This document shows, in pieces, positions 18,463 to 27,465 of a stretch of DNA of 64,000 nucleotides; the first letter of the stretch is position 1, and each line of letters starts with the position of its first letter. A program made the translations under genes and the position numbers. The DNA is taken from the NCBI GenBank assembly GCA_963823675.1, contig CAWGMT010000005.1:1-64000 (forward strand), read 5' to 3'. The notes below the pieces were generated by a model. The model did not search any database. It saw only the letters and a program-made list of their open reading frames with translations, and was not told the DNA's origin. The DNA is from CAWGMT01 sp963823675. Lineage in GTDB: Bacteria > Planctomycetota > Planctomycetia > Isosphaerales > Isosphaeraceae.

Positions 18463-19383
18463 ATGGTCGTGAGATTCGTGGCCGGATTCCGTCCTGCGAT
18501 CTTGAGCGCCGCGATTCTCGCAACCGCGGTCTCGGTTGGTTCGTCGTCTGTCCGTGCCGCCCTTGACCCGAAAGCCGCGGCCGTGCAGGAGATCGTGTAT
18601 ACCAAGGCCGGATCGGCCGAGCTCAAGCTCGATCTGATGAGCCCGACTGAGGGCGAAGGGCCGTTTCCGGCGGTCCTGGTCATCCATGGCGGTGCGTGGC
18701 GTACTGGCAACAAGGCCGACGTGCGACCGATCATGCCTGACTTCGTGCGGCACGGATATGTCGCCATATCCCCCCAGTACCGGTTCTGTCCCAAGGAAAT
18801 CTTTCCGGCCCAGGTGCACGACGTCAAGGCGGCCGTGCGCTGGATCAAGGCCAACGCCAAGAAGTACCGGATCGACCCGGATCGCATCGGGGCGATCGGA
18901 TTTTCGGCGGGCGGGCATCTTGCCTTGATGCTGGGCCTGACGGCTCCGAGCGACGGACTCGAGGGCGAGAGCGCTACCGCGGGCGCCGACAGCCGGGTCA
19001 AGGCGGTGGTCAACTTCTTCGGGCCCACCGACCTGGCGGCCAAGGATATTCCCGCGATCTCCGAACCTCTGGTCAAGGACTTTCTGGGCGGAACGCCCGC
19101 GGAGAAGCCCGACGCCGCTCGCAAGGCATCGCCGCTCACTTATGTTTCCAAGGACGATGCGCCGGTCCTCACGTTCCAGGGGACCAAAGACCCGCTCGTC
19201 CCCTACACCCAGGCGGTCAAGCTGGCCCAGGCGATGAGCACCGCCGGCGTGCCGGGACGGGTCGAGCTGATGGTCGGGGCCTCGCATGGTTGGGGAGGCG
19301 CCGAGATGGAGCGGACCACGCGCGAGGCGTTCGCGTTCTTCGATCGCTATCTCAAGGACGGGAAAGCAAAAGCGAAACCTTGA
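18463..19383 (+). CDS. Exported alpha/beta-hydrolase, BD-FAE/carboxylesterase type
   Basis: A protein of 306 residues with a signal peptide (LSAAILATAVSVGSSSVRA). The oxyanion motif is VIHGGAW, the nucleophile elbow GFSAGGH (Ser), the acid in FQGTKDPLVPY (Asp) and the base in GASHGWG (His). This order fits the bifunctional feruloyl/acetylxylan esterase-like family that deacylates plant polysaccharides or small esters. The ATG at 18463 has GGGGAG upstream. It is intact, with no operon partner. Confidence 0.88.
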   Translation: MVVRFVAGFRPAILSAAILATAVSVGSSSVRAALDPKAAAVQEIVYTKAGSAELKLDLMSPTEGEGPFPAVLVIHGGAWRTGNKADVRPIMPDFVRHGYVAISPQYRFCPKEIFPAQVHDVKAAVRWIKANAKKYRIDPDRIGAIGFSAGGHLALMLGLTAPSDGLEGESATAGADSRVKAVVNFFGPTDLAAKDIPAISEPLVKDFLGGTPAEKPDAARKASPLTYVSKDDAPVLTFQGTKDPLVPYTQAVKLAQAMSTAGVPGRVELMVGASHGWGGAEMERTTREAFAFFDRYLKDGKAKAKP

Positions 19384-19423
19384 GACCGAGCCCGTGACGT
19401 TTTCGCACTGGCCGGAAATCAGT

Positions 19424-19644
19424 GTCGCCTTTCGCTCCGCGAAAGGATGCCCGATTGTCGTCTTTCGCTCCGCGAAAGGATGCCCGATTGTCGTCTTTCG
19501 CTCCGCGAAAGGATGCCCGATTGTCGCCTTTCGCTCCGCGAAAGGATGCCCGATTGTCGTCTTTCGCTCCGCGAAAGGATGCCCGATTGTCGCCTTTCGC
19601 TCCGCGAAAGGATGCCCGATTGTCGCCTTTCGCTCCGCGAAAGA
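19424..19644. repeat. Tandem array of 33-bp hairpin units (six full, one partial)
   Basis: The unit begins GTCGCCTTTCGCTCCGCGAA and ends AGGATGCCCGATT; period 33 bp, from 19424 to the last partial unit starting at 19622. Units differ only at GTCGCC versus GTCGTC. Each unit holds the hairpin CTTTCGC-TCC-GCGAAAG. Since 33 is divisible by three, frames stay open through it, but no gene is supported. Confidence 0.95.
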
Positions 19645-19688
19645 CGACTCTCGCGGAGGTTATTCTCAGCCAGTTCCTTACCGCCGTG

Positions 19689-20036
19689 GGAGACCTACGG
19701 TCGAGCGCTCGGCGGGGTCGGGAGACCCGCGCCGAACCCTGCAGGAGACCTTCGGTCGGGTATTCCGGCGGGGTCGGGAGACCCGCGCCGAACCGTGCGG
19801 GGGACCTTCGGTCGGGCAATCCGGCGGGGTCGGGAGACCCGCGCCGAACCGTGCGGGAGACCTTCGGTCGGGCAATCCGGCAGGGTCGGGAGACCCGCGC
19901 CGAACCGTGCGGGAGACCTTCGGTCGGGCAATCCGGCGGGGTCGGGAGACCCGCGCCGAGCCGTGCGCTGACCGTGGGTCTTCGAGCGTGGGCCGCGCGG
20001 GAAACCTTCGGTCGGGCATTCCAAACCGTGCGCCTA
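19689..20036. repeat. Tandem array of about 56-bp units (five copies plus a degenerate tail)
   Basis: Each unit runs GGAGACCTTCGGTCGGGC, ATTCCGGCGGGGTCGGGAGA, then CCCGCGCCGAACCGTGC. Copies begin near 19689, 19744, 19800, 19856 and 19912; a broken copy follows near 20010. The unit resembles the inner block of the duplicated repeat at 4.5-4.8 kb. It fills the space between the esterase gene and the end of the M48 gene. Confidence 0.9.
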
Positions 20037-21341
20037 GCGCGGTCGCGAGCCGGCGCGATGGAACACGCTGGGTTCCACTGGTGGGAGACCGAAGAGGCGG
20101 TTGTGCAGCATCTGCTCGAAGATTTCGAGATCGCCCAGGAACGTGGTGGCGGGGTGTGCGTCGCCGTTCGTACTCGCGGGGTCGGGATAGGACTGAAGCG
20201 CCGAAATGCGATCGGGCAGGGGAGGGTGCGCGGGATCGAGTGCGCCGCGGCGGCTCGTGAGCACGCTCAGCCGCATTGCGGTATGGACCTCGGCGGGCAG
20301 CCGGAACCAGAACGCGCGGAAGAACGCGTAGAGATTGGTGGTGCTGGGTTCTTGGGGGTCGTAGGCGGCCAGGACTTCGCGGAAGAGTGGTTGCACCACG
20401 GCGACTTTGACCAGGGCCGAGGCCGACGTGCTGCCGCCGGCCAGCGATGCCGAGCACCGGTCGGCGCGCGCCTCTTGGCCGCGCGCGACCGGCTCGATCA
20501 GCCAGGACGCCTCGTTCAAGCAGAAACGTGCCCAGGCGCCCAGGGGGCCGCGCATGCGGTCCTGACCGCGGTCAACGGCGAGTGCGAGTGCTTCCACGAA
20601 GCGGGCCGACCGGGCCGCTCGCGTGGCGTCGCCGCGGGCCAGGTGGGCCAGTTCATGCGCGACGATCGCCCGCAGCTCGCCCTGGGTCAGCACCCGGAAG
20701 AGCGGCAGCCCGATGATCAAAGCGCGGCAGCGCCCCCAGGCGACCACGCCACAGCAAGGCAGATAGGTCAGGCGGATCTGACCGGGCGGTTTGACGCCCA
20801 GCCGCCGGCCCACGGTGTCGATCGTCGCAAAGAGCAACGGGGCATCGACCCGGGCCAGGACCGGTCCCAGATCGCTGTCCGGGTCGAGCGAATCGACCGA
20901 AAACCATACCCCGCCCAGCGCTGCGACGATGTCAGACCAGCCTTCGATCTCGTTGCGCAGCCAGCCGCGGACGACTGGGACGAAGCCACCCAGGGCGAGC
21001 ATGACGACCGCCCCGGCGAACGTGCTGATCCAGTAGAGGCGCACCAGAAGGCGCAACATCCAGTTGCGCCAGAGGAGCATCGCGCCGCCGAGTGGGGCAG
21101 ATTCATTCGTATGGGCCGCCGGCGCGCGAAGCGGGCCGTTGGCGGCCGCGAGCGGCCGCGATTGCAACGGCCGGCCGCAGCGCTGACAGCGACCGTCAAC
21201 CGTCGCCTGCGCGCCGCCGGAATCGGCTCCCATCAAGGTCGCGCAGTCCCGGCAGAGAGATTGATGTGGCTTTTCAGCCTCGAATCGCTCCATTGCCGGT
21301 CCCCGCACCTTGTTGTCAGCCGAAAGCTCCGGACGCGCCAT
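20034..21341 (-). CDS. M48-type zinc metallopeptidase with N-terminal zinc ribbon
   Basis: A protein of 435 residues. The N-terminus has two CxxC knuckles (CRDC and CQRC). Two hydrophobic helices follow (MLRLLVRLYWISTFAGAVVM region). The peptidase domain has AIVAHELAHLARGD (HExxH) and, about 65 residues on, GQEARADRCSA (ExxxD, third zinc ligand). This is the HtpX/M48B arrangement for membrane protein quality control. The start at 21341 has AAGGAGAG six bases upstream. The 3' end borders the 56-bp repeat array. Confidence 0.88.
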   Translation of the reverse strand: MARPELSADNKVRGPAMERFEAEKPHQSLCRDCATLMGADSGGAQATVDGRCQRCGRPLQSRPLAAANGPLRAPAAHTNESAPLGGAMLLWRNWMLRLLVRLYWISTFAGAVVMLALGGFVPVVRGWLRNEIEGWSDIVAALGGVWFSVDSLDPDSDLGPVLARVDAPLLFATIDTVGRRLGVKPPGQIRLTYLPCCGVVAWGRCRALIIGLPLFRVLTQGELRAIVAHELAHLARGDATRAARSARFVEALALAVDRGQDRMRGPLGAWARFCLNEASWLIEPVARGQEARADRCSASLAGGSTSASALVKVAVVQPLFREVLAAYDPQEPSTTNLYAFFRAFWFRLPAEVHTAMRLSVLTSRRGALDPAHPPLPDRISALQSYPDPASTNGDAHPATTFLGDLEIFEQMLHNRLFGLPPVEPSVFHRAGSRPR

Positions 21342-21431
21342 TACTCTCCTTATGCAAGATATCTCCGAAATCATTCGGAGGGTAGGCTTGACCGCGATTC
21401 GCAGTGCATTTCACTGCGGATTGCGAGCCCG

Positions 21432-21851
21432 TCAGTCTTTCTTGCCGGTCACGGCATCCTTACCCTTTTCGATCAGTGCTCCCGCCTTGTCCTTCGCTTG
21501 CTTGACGCCCTCCTTGATTTTTTCGCCGGCATGCTCGACCGCCTTGCCGACCGCGGGTGCGGCGTCTTTGATCTTCTCTCCAGCCGCGTCCAGAACCTCG
21601 TGGGTCTTTTCGCCGCCCTTTTCGAGCATCGCGCCGGCCGCATCCGCGGCTTTCTCGGCCTTCGTGCCCTTGCCCACGTCTTCGAGCTTGGTTCCCGCGG
21701 CCTTGCCCGCCGACTCGAGCGCACCGCCGGCCTTGTCGAGCCCCTTGGCCGTCGCTTCGGCTCCCGACTCGACCTGTTCACTGTTGCAGCCCCAGGCAAA
21801 TAATGCCAGCGCCGAAACGAAGGTTGCCGCGACTTTCCGATACGCAGTCAT
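21432..21851 (-). CDS. Small LEA-like lipoprotein with Lys/Ala-rich 11-mer repeats
   Basis: A protein of 139 residues. A signal (VAATFVSALALFAWGC) ends in a lipobox-like AWGC, so it is probably lipid-anchored. The mature part is almost wholly amphipathic helix with repeating AGxKxxD/E blocks (GKAAGTKLEDVGK, AAGEKIKDAAPAVGKAVEHA), like late-embryogenesis-abundant or apolipoprotein-type helices. Such proteins often protect membranes or proteins under stress. The ATG at 21851 has GGAG upstream; the longer frame to 22517 is not supported. The gene is monocistronic. Confidence 0.75.
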   Translation of the reverse strand: MTAYRKVAATFVSALALFAWGCNSEQVESGAEATAKGLDKAGGALESAGKAAGTKLEDVGKGTKAEKAADAAGAMLEKGGEKTHEVLDAAGEKIKDAAPAVGKAVEHAGEKIKEGVKQAKDKAGALIEKGKDAVTGKKD

Positions 21852-22286
21852 CTTGTGAGTTCTCCGATTCTGAACTTCAGAACATTGGAAACCAGGGAAT
21901 TTGGGGTGGCGAGAGGAACCTCCTCGGCTCCCATCGTCGAGGGTCCTCCGTGACCCGGAAGGACTGCCCTGATCGCAGCCCCGACGTACCTCTACCACAC
22001 TAAACTTAGCAGATCGATCACGAACCTGGCTAGGGCCATGCCTAGCGCACCGTCCGTCGGTTCGAGCGGTCGCCCGACTCTGGTGATTCGCCGGACGACG
22101 ACCGATCTTGTCTGCACTGGTTGGTTCCGGCACCCAGGTATCGGTCTTTCTCGCATCTTCGGTGCCACGAGGTTCCCTCGAACCGGAAAATCGTCGCCGG
22201 TAATCGTTGGGTTCTTCCGTGGCAGGACGGCGATCGGGAGAATGGACGTGGCACGATTGAGGAGGGTTCACTTGCGAGAGGAGACG
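21852..22286. other. Intergenic region between divergent genes
   Basis: It should hold promoters for the lipoprotein gene (leftward) and the DUF962 gene (rightward). I saw no convincing gene and no long repeat. Confidence 0.4.
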
Positions 22287-22766
22287 ATGACTACGCTCAG
22301 GCAGCAACTTCAGAGTTACGCGGCCTATCATCACGACCCGAGAAACAAGGCGACGCACTTTTTCGGCGTTCCCCTCGTGACGTTTTCGTTGTTCCTGGCC
22401 TTGAGCTGGTTCCGTTTGCGTTTCGCTCCCGACCTGCCGATCACCGCGGCGACGCTGTTCTATCTCGTCGTTTTCCTCTACTACTTGCGGCTCGACTGGT
22501 CGATCGGATTGCTGCAATTCCCTTTCAGCGTCGCACTGCTCCTGGTGGCTGACCGAGTTGCGCTCTGGCCGCCGTGGGCGTCACTCTCGGTGTTTGCCGC
22601 TGCGTTTGTGGGTGGATGGATCATTCAGCTTGTCGGGCATGCCATCGAGGGGAAACGACCGGCCCTGATCGACAATCTGCTGCAGGTTTTCAACGCGCCG
22701 CTCTTTTTGACGGCCGAGGTGCTCTTCGCGCTGGGGCGCCGCCGCGATCTGACCCCCGGTGAGTGA
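22287..22766 (+). CDS. DUF962 / Mpo1-like integral membrane protein
   Basis: A protein of 159 residues with the family hallmarks AYHHDPRNKATHFFGVPL near the N-terminus and QLVGHAIEGKRPAL near the C-terminus, separated by about four membrane helices. The conserved His residues bind iron in the yeast homologue Mpo1, a dioxygenase that shortens 2-hydroxy fatty acids (alpha-oxidation). By homology this could act on hydroxy fatty acids of membrane lipids. The ATG at 22287 has GAGAGGAG just upstream. It is intact. Confidence 0.88.
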   Translation: MTTLRQQLQSYAAYHHDPRNKATHFFGVPLVTFSLFLALSWFRLRFAPDLPITAATLFYLVVFLYYLRLDWSIGLLQFPFSVALLLVADRVALWPPWASLSVFAAAFVGGWIIQLVGHAIEGKRPALIDNLLQVFNAPLFLTAEVLFALGRRRDLTPGE

Positions 22767-22868
22767 GTCGGAGCCGGCCAGGAACGAGCGATGATTTCGG
22801 CTATCGGTTACCGTTCCACTGCCGCGCTGGCCAGTTAGCGACTGTGAGGCAAGAGCGCGACAGCCGAT

Positions 22869-23239
22869 TCAGTTGGCCAGGTACACGACGGTCTGTACCT
22901 CGCCTGACTTGCCGGCCGGCTTCGCCGAGGCCTTGGCGCGCGATACGAAGCGGACCTCGTGTCCGAACCCATCGCAGATTGTGTTGTCCTTCAGGATCGC
23001 GAAAAGGCCCTTGAGCGCATCTTCGACCGTCTTGGCCGATTCGCCGTAGCGCTTGTCGGGGCGGACCGGCGTCTGGAGGGTGATGCCACTGGGAAGCGCG
23101 GCGGCTAGTTTCGCACTATCAAAGGGTTCGACCGGAGGCGGCGAGGTACCCAGGCCATCGCCGCAACCTCCAATCGGAAGCGCAAAAGCGCGGTCAAGAG
23201 CAGCGGCCTGTAAACGCTGATCAACGCGGGTTTGCCCAT
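22869..23239 (-). CDS. Small predicted lipoprotein (frameshifted in the signal region)
   Basis: The start at 23239 follows GGGAGG and gives MGKPALISVYRPLLLTALLR, a typical signal. A one-base shift near 23180 leads to ALPIGGCGDG, a lipobox, and then a 90-residue domain. That domain contains LPSGITLQTPVRPD, TVEDALKGLFAILKD and a C-terminal VQTVVYLAN, ending at 22869. No known family is recognised. Base usage and codon pattern fit coding DNA. The upstream neighbour on the same strand is formate-THF ligase (ends at 23311), 71 bp away, so read-through is possible. Confidence 0.6.
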
Positions 23240-23310
23240 GATTGGAAGCCTCCCTTTTTATCGGTCAACTCGATGGATGTGGGTCTGCTAATCTCGCAAA
23301 AAAGCTGCGC

Positions 23311-24975
23311 TCACGACAAGCCGACGACGTCCCCTTTCTGATCGACGTCGATCCGTTCGGCGGCGGGGTGTTGGGGAAGGCCGGGCATACGGACGATATC
23401 GCCGCAGAGCGCGATGAGAAAGCCGGCACCTGCCGCGATCCCGATGTCGCGTATCGTGAGCGTGAATCCGCGTGGACGGCCCAGCAACTTGGGGTTGTCG
23501 GATAGGGAGTCCTGAGTCTTGGCCATGCAGATCGGCAGCATCGCGTAGCCAAGCTTGGCGGCTTTGCGCAATTTGGCGCGCGCCGCCGGCAAGATGGTGA
23601 TGGCCGAGGCCCCGTACATGATCCGCGCGATCTGTTCTATTTTTCGGTCGGCGGGCCAGTCCAAGGGGTACAGGGGTTTGAACGGGGTCGCCGCCCCTGA
23701 CGTCGCCGCGATCACCTTTTCCGCAAGACCGATCGCGCCGCTGCCGCCGCCCGCGAAAACATCGGCGGTCGCGCACGCCACGCCCCGAGCGTCGCAGTAG
23801 TCGTGAATCACCTTGAGCTCATCGAGCGAGTCGCCCGCAAAGCGATTGATGGCCACGATGGTCGGTTTCTCGAACCACGCGGCACTCTCCAGATGGGCAG
23901 CCAGGTTTTCCAGCCCGCGGTCTACGGCTTTTGGATTGGATTGTGTCAGCGCGTCGAGATCGACTCCGCCGTGCATCTTGAGCGCTCTCGCCGTCGCGAC
24001 CAGGACGATCGCCGCCGGGTTGAGCTTCGCCGAGCGGCATTTGAGGTCGAAGAACTTCTCGCCGCCGAGGTCGAAGGCAAAGCCGGCTTCGGTGACCGCG
24101 TAGTCGCAGAGGGCCAGGGCCATGCGCGTGGCCAGCACCGAGTTGCACCCGTGGGCGATATTGGCGAATGGTCCGCCGTGCACGAATGCGGGAGCCGACT
24201 CGGTCGTCTGCACCAGGTTGGGCAAGATCGCGTCGCAGAGGAGCGCCGCCATCGAGCCCGCGACGCCGATCTCTTTGGCCAGCACGGGCTGGCCGCCTGG
24301 GGAAAAGCCGACCAGGATCCGGTCGAGCCGTTGCCGCAGGTCAGGCGGTGAATCGGCCAGGCAGAGGATGGCCATGATCTCGCTGGCGGCGGTGATCTCG
24401 AAGCCCGACTCCCGCGGCACGCCTTCGGCCTCGCCGCCCAGGCCGATCACGATCTGGCGGAGGGCACGATCGTTCATGTCGAGAACCCGCTTCCAGAGCA
24501 CTCGACGGGGGTCGAGATCGAGGGTCCGGAAATGCAGGCGATTATCGATCGCGGCCGCCAGCAGGTTATGGGCGGCCGTGATCGCCGGAAAATCGCCCGT
24601 AAAATGCAGGTTGATCCGGTTAGACGGCTCGATGCGGCTAGCACCACCGCCGGTCGCCCCTCCCTTGCGGCCGAACACCGGGCCCAGCGAGGGCTGACGC
24701 AAGGCCACGCCCGCATTCCGGCCGACCCGGCGCAGGCCCTGCGCCAGACCAATCGCGATCGTGGTCTTTCCCTCGCCGGCGGGCGTCGGCGTGATCGCCG
24801 ACACCAGGATCAGCTTGCCGCGCGGCCGCTTTGCCTCGGCAAGCGTCAAGGCCTCGAGCCGAACCTTGGCCTTGTCGCTCCCATACAGCTCGAGATACTC
24901 AGGCGCGATTTGGAGATCGCGGGCAACGTCGATGATCGAACGGAGGGGCCTTTCGGATCGACCTTGAGGCGACAT
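23311..24975 (-). CDS. fhs: Formate-tetrahydrofolate ligase
   Basis: An intact protein of 554 residues, normal for the family. It joins formate to tetrahydrofolate with ATP to give 10-formyl-THF. The P-loop-like TPTPAGEGKTT lies near residue 65. FGRKGGATGGG, the folate/ATP region SRIEPSNRINLHFTGD, FVHGGPFANIAHGCNS and the Cys-containing VTEAGFAFDLGGEKFFD are all conserved. It supplies one-carbon units for purines and fMet in the cytoplasm. No other C1 gene lies beside it; purF is 34 kb away. Confidence 0.95.
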   Translation of the reverse strand: MSPQGRSERPLRSIIDVARDLQIAPEYLELYGSDKAKVRLEALTLAEAKRPRGKLILVSAITPTPAGEGKTTIAIGLAQGLRRVGRNAGVALRQPSLGPVFGRKGGATGGGASRIEPSNRINLHFTGDFPAITAAHNLLAAAIDNRLHFRTLDLDPRRVLWKRVLDMNDRALRQIVIGLGGEAEGVPRESGFEITAASEIMAILCLADSPPDLRQRLDRILVGFSPGGQPVLAKEIGVAGSMAALLCDAILPNLVQTTESAPAFVHGGPFANIAHGCNSVLATRMALALCDYAVTEAGFAFDLGGEKFFDLKCRSAKLNPAAIVLVATARALKMHGGVDLDALTQSNPKAVDRGLENLAAHLESAAWFEKPTIVAINRFAGDSLDELKVIHDYCDARGVACATADVFAGGGSGAIGLAEKVIAATSGAATPFKPLYPLDWPADRKIEQIARIMYGASAITILPAARAKLRKAAKLGYAMLPICMAKTQDSLSDNPKLLGRPRGFTLTIRDIGIAAGAGFLIALCGDIVRMPGLPQHPAAERIDVDQKGDVVGLS

Positions 24976-24991
24976 ACCTGAGTATCCACTT

Positions 24992-25059
24992 TTGTAGTCC
25001 TCACGCTCCGCGTGAGGTGAATCGAAGAAAACTCCTCATGCGGAGCGTGAGGACTACAA
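24992..25059. repeat. Perfect 19-bp inverted repeat with inner hairpin
   Basis: The left arm TTGTAGTCCTCACGCTCCG (24992-25010) pairs perfectly with CGGAGCGTGAGGACTACAA (25041-25059). The left arm also folds on itself as CCTCACGC-TCC-GCGTGAGG (24999-25017). It sits between the DUF983 gene and fhs, both leftward, and might end transcription of the ABC operon. It has no T-tract. Confidence 0.9.
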
Positions 25060-25078
25060 TTGATGCGGTCGCCTCTGA

Positions 25079-25480
25079 TCACTGCGCCGCGTCCGGACCG
25101 TCATCCGGGTCGAAATAGCGGTCGAAGTAAATCCAGAGCACCCGCGAGTACTGCCAGATCCAGGGCACGAGCGGCACGCAAATCGCCCAGGCCAGCACGA
25201 CCAAGGCCAAGAGCGTCCAGCTTCTCAGAATAATGTACTCGATCAGCGTCAAGAGAGCGATCAGGGGGATGGCCAGGGCATAGCTGGCATACATCGCCCC
25301 GGTGAAATAGCCCGGCTCGCCGCGATCGAAATCGAGATTGCAGATCGCGCAATTCTCGTTCATACGCCAGGCCGATCGGAAAACCCGGCCCTCGCGGCAG
25401 CGCGGGCAGCGCCTCTCGAGAATTCCGGCGAGTGCGGATCGCGCCGCTCGCTCTTTTCGAGGTTCTCCGGATGCACTCAT
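25079..25480 (-). CDS. DUF983 membrane protein
   Basis: A protein of 133 residues. A zinc-ribbon-like RRCPRCREGRVFR and ENCAICNLDF (two CxxC) are followed by two membrane helices, and GEPGYFTGAMY is the DUF983 signature. Function is unknown; relatives sit near respiratory or export genes. It starts 3 bp after the end of the ABC permease-like gene, so it is the third gene of that operon. Confidence 0.88.
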   Translation of the reverse strand: MSASGEPRKERAARSALAGILERRCPRCREGRVFRSAWRMNENCAICNLDFDRGEPGYFTGAMYASYALAIPLIALLTLIEYIILRSWTLLALVVLAWAICVPLVPWIWQYSRVLWIYFDRYFDPDDGPDAAQ

Positions 25481-25482
25481 GG

Positions 25483-26643
25483 CTAACCGACCTTGATGAA
25501 TGCCTGGTTCGCCGCAGTGATGCCGGGCCCGATTCGATGTCCGCCTGTCAGCCGCCAACGTCTCAGGCGGGGCGGCGCGATCAAAGCCACGATTACCGTC
25601 ACGCCGGCCCCGGCCGTGATGCAGGCGTCCAGCGGACAGCGGCAGGCGTAGAGTAAGCCGGCTGTCGCCGGACCCGCAAGCAAAGCAGCGATCGGGCCGA
25701 CCAGAACCACGTCGTTTCGCGGAATGATCCAGCGCAGCGTTCTGATCCTGCCCCACACGCTCAAGGGCGGCGCGTACCCCTGAGTGTAGATTCCGAGCCT
25801 CATGAGGGGCGCGGCCATGAACACGATCGAGCTCATCATCGCCAGCAGGCCCACACGGTTTGCTTCGTCCCGGATGAAGGAGGCCAGGACGTAGACCCAC
25901 CAGCTCCCCAGAGCGCCGCAGAGGATCGCGTCGATCCGCGATATCCCTCCGGCCGCCACGACGTCGCCGAGCATGCGGTCGTGAGGCCAGCCGATCGGTT
26001 CCCGCTGCGATAACGGAGCAAATATGTCGCTGGCAAGGGGAAGCCGGCGTGGAGCCCACGGAAAGCGATCGAGCGCCTGGACGAAGCCTTCATAGGCAAT
26101 GAGATAGACCACGGCCGCGGTCGCCACGCAGGCGATCGGTTGATGCCATTGCCAGACGGCAAACCCGAGCCCGAAAGCCGAGAGGTAGCCGATCAACCGC
26201 ATGCGCGTGAGCCAGAGACTCACCACGATCGCACCCAGATGGCACAGCAAGAAGACACACAAGAGCGACATCGCCCGAGGCTGCGGAAGGGTCGCGCTGA
26301 GAAGTAATAACGGACCAAGGACCAGCCCATCCTCGAAAACCAGCTCGACCGGTCCCAGCGGCAGCGGCTTCGTGTTGTTCCACGGGGTCGCTTCCAGCCA
26401 TGCCCGGTAGTCTGTCTGGAACACGGGGTGGAAATCCGTCACGCGGGCGACACCGTACGACGCTGCAAACAAGAGTAGAAGCGCGGTTGCCGGGCGAATC
26501 GGCAAGCGCTCGGCGATCGGGATGTTGATCGATTCGAGGTGGTGGATCAACGCCTCGAAGCTCACGAAGAGCACCAGGAAGGCGATGATCCGTCCGCGAT
26601 CGGGCGCGATTTGCCGGAAGCGTTCCCAAGAGTGGCGGATCAT
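25483..26643 (-). CDS. Polytopic membrane protein, probable ABC transporter membrane subunit
   Basis: A protein of 386 residues with roughly eight to ten hydrophobic segments, for example FLVLFVSFEALI, ATALLLLFAASYG and AMSLLCVFLLCHLGAIVVSLWL. No catalytic motif is seen. Its start overlaps the end of the ATPase gene by 4 bp, which implies translational coupling and a shared complex. By context it is the permease half of a planctomycete ABC exporter (the ABC-2-like group); the sequence alone does not name a substrate. Confidence 0.7.
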   Translation of the reverse strand: MIRHSWERFRQIAPDRGRIIAFLVLFVSFEALIHHLESINIPIAERLPIRPATALLLLFAASYGVARVTDFHPVFQTDYRAWLEATPWNNTKPLPLGPVELVFEDGLVLGPLLLLSATLPQPRAMSLLCVFLLCHLGAIVVSLWLTRMRLIGYLSAFGLGFAVWQWHQPIACVATAAVVYLIAYEGFVQALDRFPWAPRRLPLASDIFAPLSQREPIGWPHDRMLGDVVAAGGISRIDAILCGALGSWWVYVLASFIRDEANRVGLLAMMSSIVFMAAPLMRLGIYTQGYAPPLSVWGRIRTLRWIIPRNDVVLVGPIAALLAGPATAGLLYACRCPLDACITAGAGVTVIVALIAPPRLRRWRLTGGHRIGPGITAANQAFIKVG

Positions 26644-27419
26644 CGGCCGAACTCCTGGAAGTAGGTGTCGAGCTTCCTGGTCGTGTCGGGAAAGATCAAT
26701 CGCTCGAGCACATCACCGAGCGAGCCCCGGTAGCCGGTCATGCGCTGGAGGCCATCGAGCGTGTCGAACGCGAGGATCTCGCCGCTCTTGAGCACGATGA
26801 CCCGCGTTGCGATCTCCTCGACCAGCTCGGGGACGGGGCTCGTGAGCACGACGGTCGCGTCCTTGCGCCGGCTCATTCGCTGGATGATGCGCTTCAAGGT
26901 CAAGAGGCCGGCGGGATCGAGGCCGCCGGAAAATGGCTCATCGAGGAGCAGAACCGGGGCCTCGGTGACGAGCGCTGAGCACAGAGCGACCTTTTTCTTC
27001 TGGCCGGCCGAGTATGTCCGGATCGGACTATCGCCTTGTGGATGCAGGTCAAATAGTTCCAGAAGTTGGTCCACGTGCTCCATCAACCGTTCGTCCGGCA
27101 CATCGTAGAGCCTGCCTACGGCGAGGAGAAACTCCCGGCCGGTCCGATTGGCCGGCAGCCAGGGCTGGTCGGGAAGGTAGACCGTTTTCTTGCGGATTTC
27201 GAGTTCTTCTTCCTCCGACCCGCGGCGGCGCAGGCCATTGATCACGACCGATCCGCGCTGAGGCGGAAGGACACCAGCCATCACTCCCAGAAGGGTCGTC
27301 TTGCCCATGCCGTTGGGGCCGAGAATCACGACGATCTCGCCGCGCTCGATGCGCAGGCTGATTCCGCGCAGGACCGGCCGGACGCCATAGTGTTGGGTAA
27401 TCCCTTCAAGCTCGATCAC
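26640..27419 (-). CDS. ABC transporter ATP-binding protein
   Basis: A protein of 259 residues with Walker A GPNGMGKTT (near residue 34), Q-loop VYLPDQPW, signature YSAGQKKK (Ser-Ala-Gly-Gln form), Walker B VLLLDEPFSGGLD and a switch region VLTSPVPELVE, where the usual His is replaced. It resembles the ABC-2/CcmA-type exporters. It is the first gene of a tight leftward operon with the membrane protein and DUF983. The substrate is unknown. Confidence 0.9.
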   Translation of the reverse strand: MIELEGITQHYGVRPVLRGISLRIERGEIVVILGPNGMGKTTLLGVMAGVLPPQRGSVVINGLRRRGSEEEELEIRKKTVYLPDQPWLPANRTGREFLLAVGRLYDVPDERLMEHVDQLLELFDLHPQGDSPIRTYSAGQKKKVALCSALVTEAPVLLLDEPFSGGLDPAGLLTLKRIIQRMSRRKDATVVLTSPVPELVEEIATRVIVLKSGEILAFDTLDGLQRMTGYRGSLGDVLERLIFPDTTRKLDTYFQEFGR

Positions 27420-27465
27420 GTCGATCCTGCTCGCGGCTGGCCCGCGTCCGGTTCAGTGGGTGGGC

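Noticed and set aside
19424..19644. CRISPR-like regular repeat
   Set aside because: The units are contiguous, with no variable spacers and no cas genes nearby.
19422..21803. Long rightward open frame of 793 codons
   Set aside because: It starts in the 33-bp repeat array, runs through the 56-bp array, and then lies antisense to the M48 gene. The product is repetitive and Arg-rich. It is an artefact of GC bias and repeat lengths.
21432..22517. Extended N-terminus for the LEA-like lipoprotein
   Set aside because: The signal peptide and lipobox begin at 21851 with a ribosome binding site; upstream residues are unlike any protein.
24992..25059. Rho-independent terminator
   Set aside because: Strong stem, but no T-tract on either strand; it fits the dispersed hairpin repeat better.
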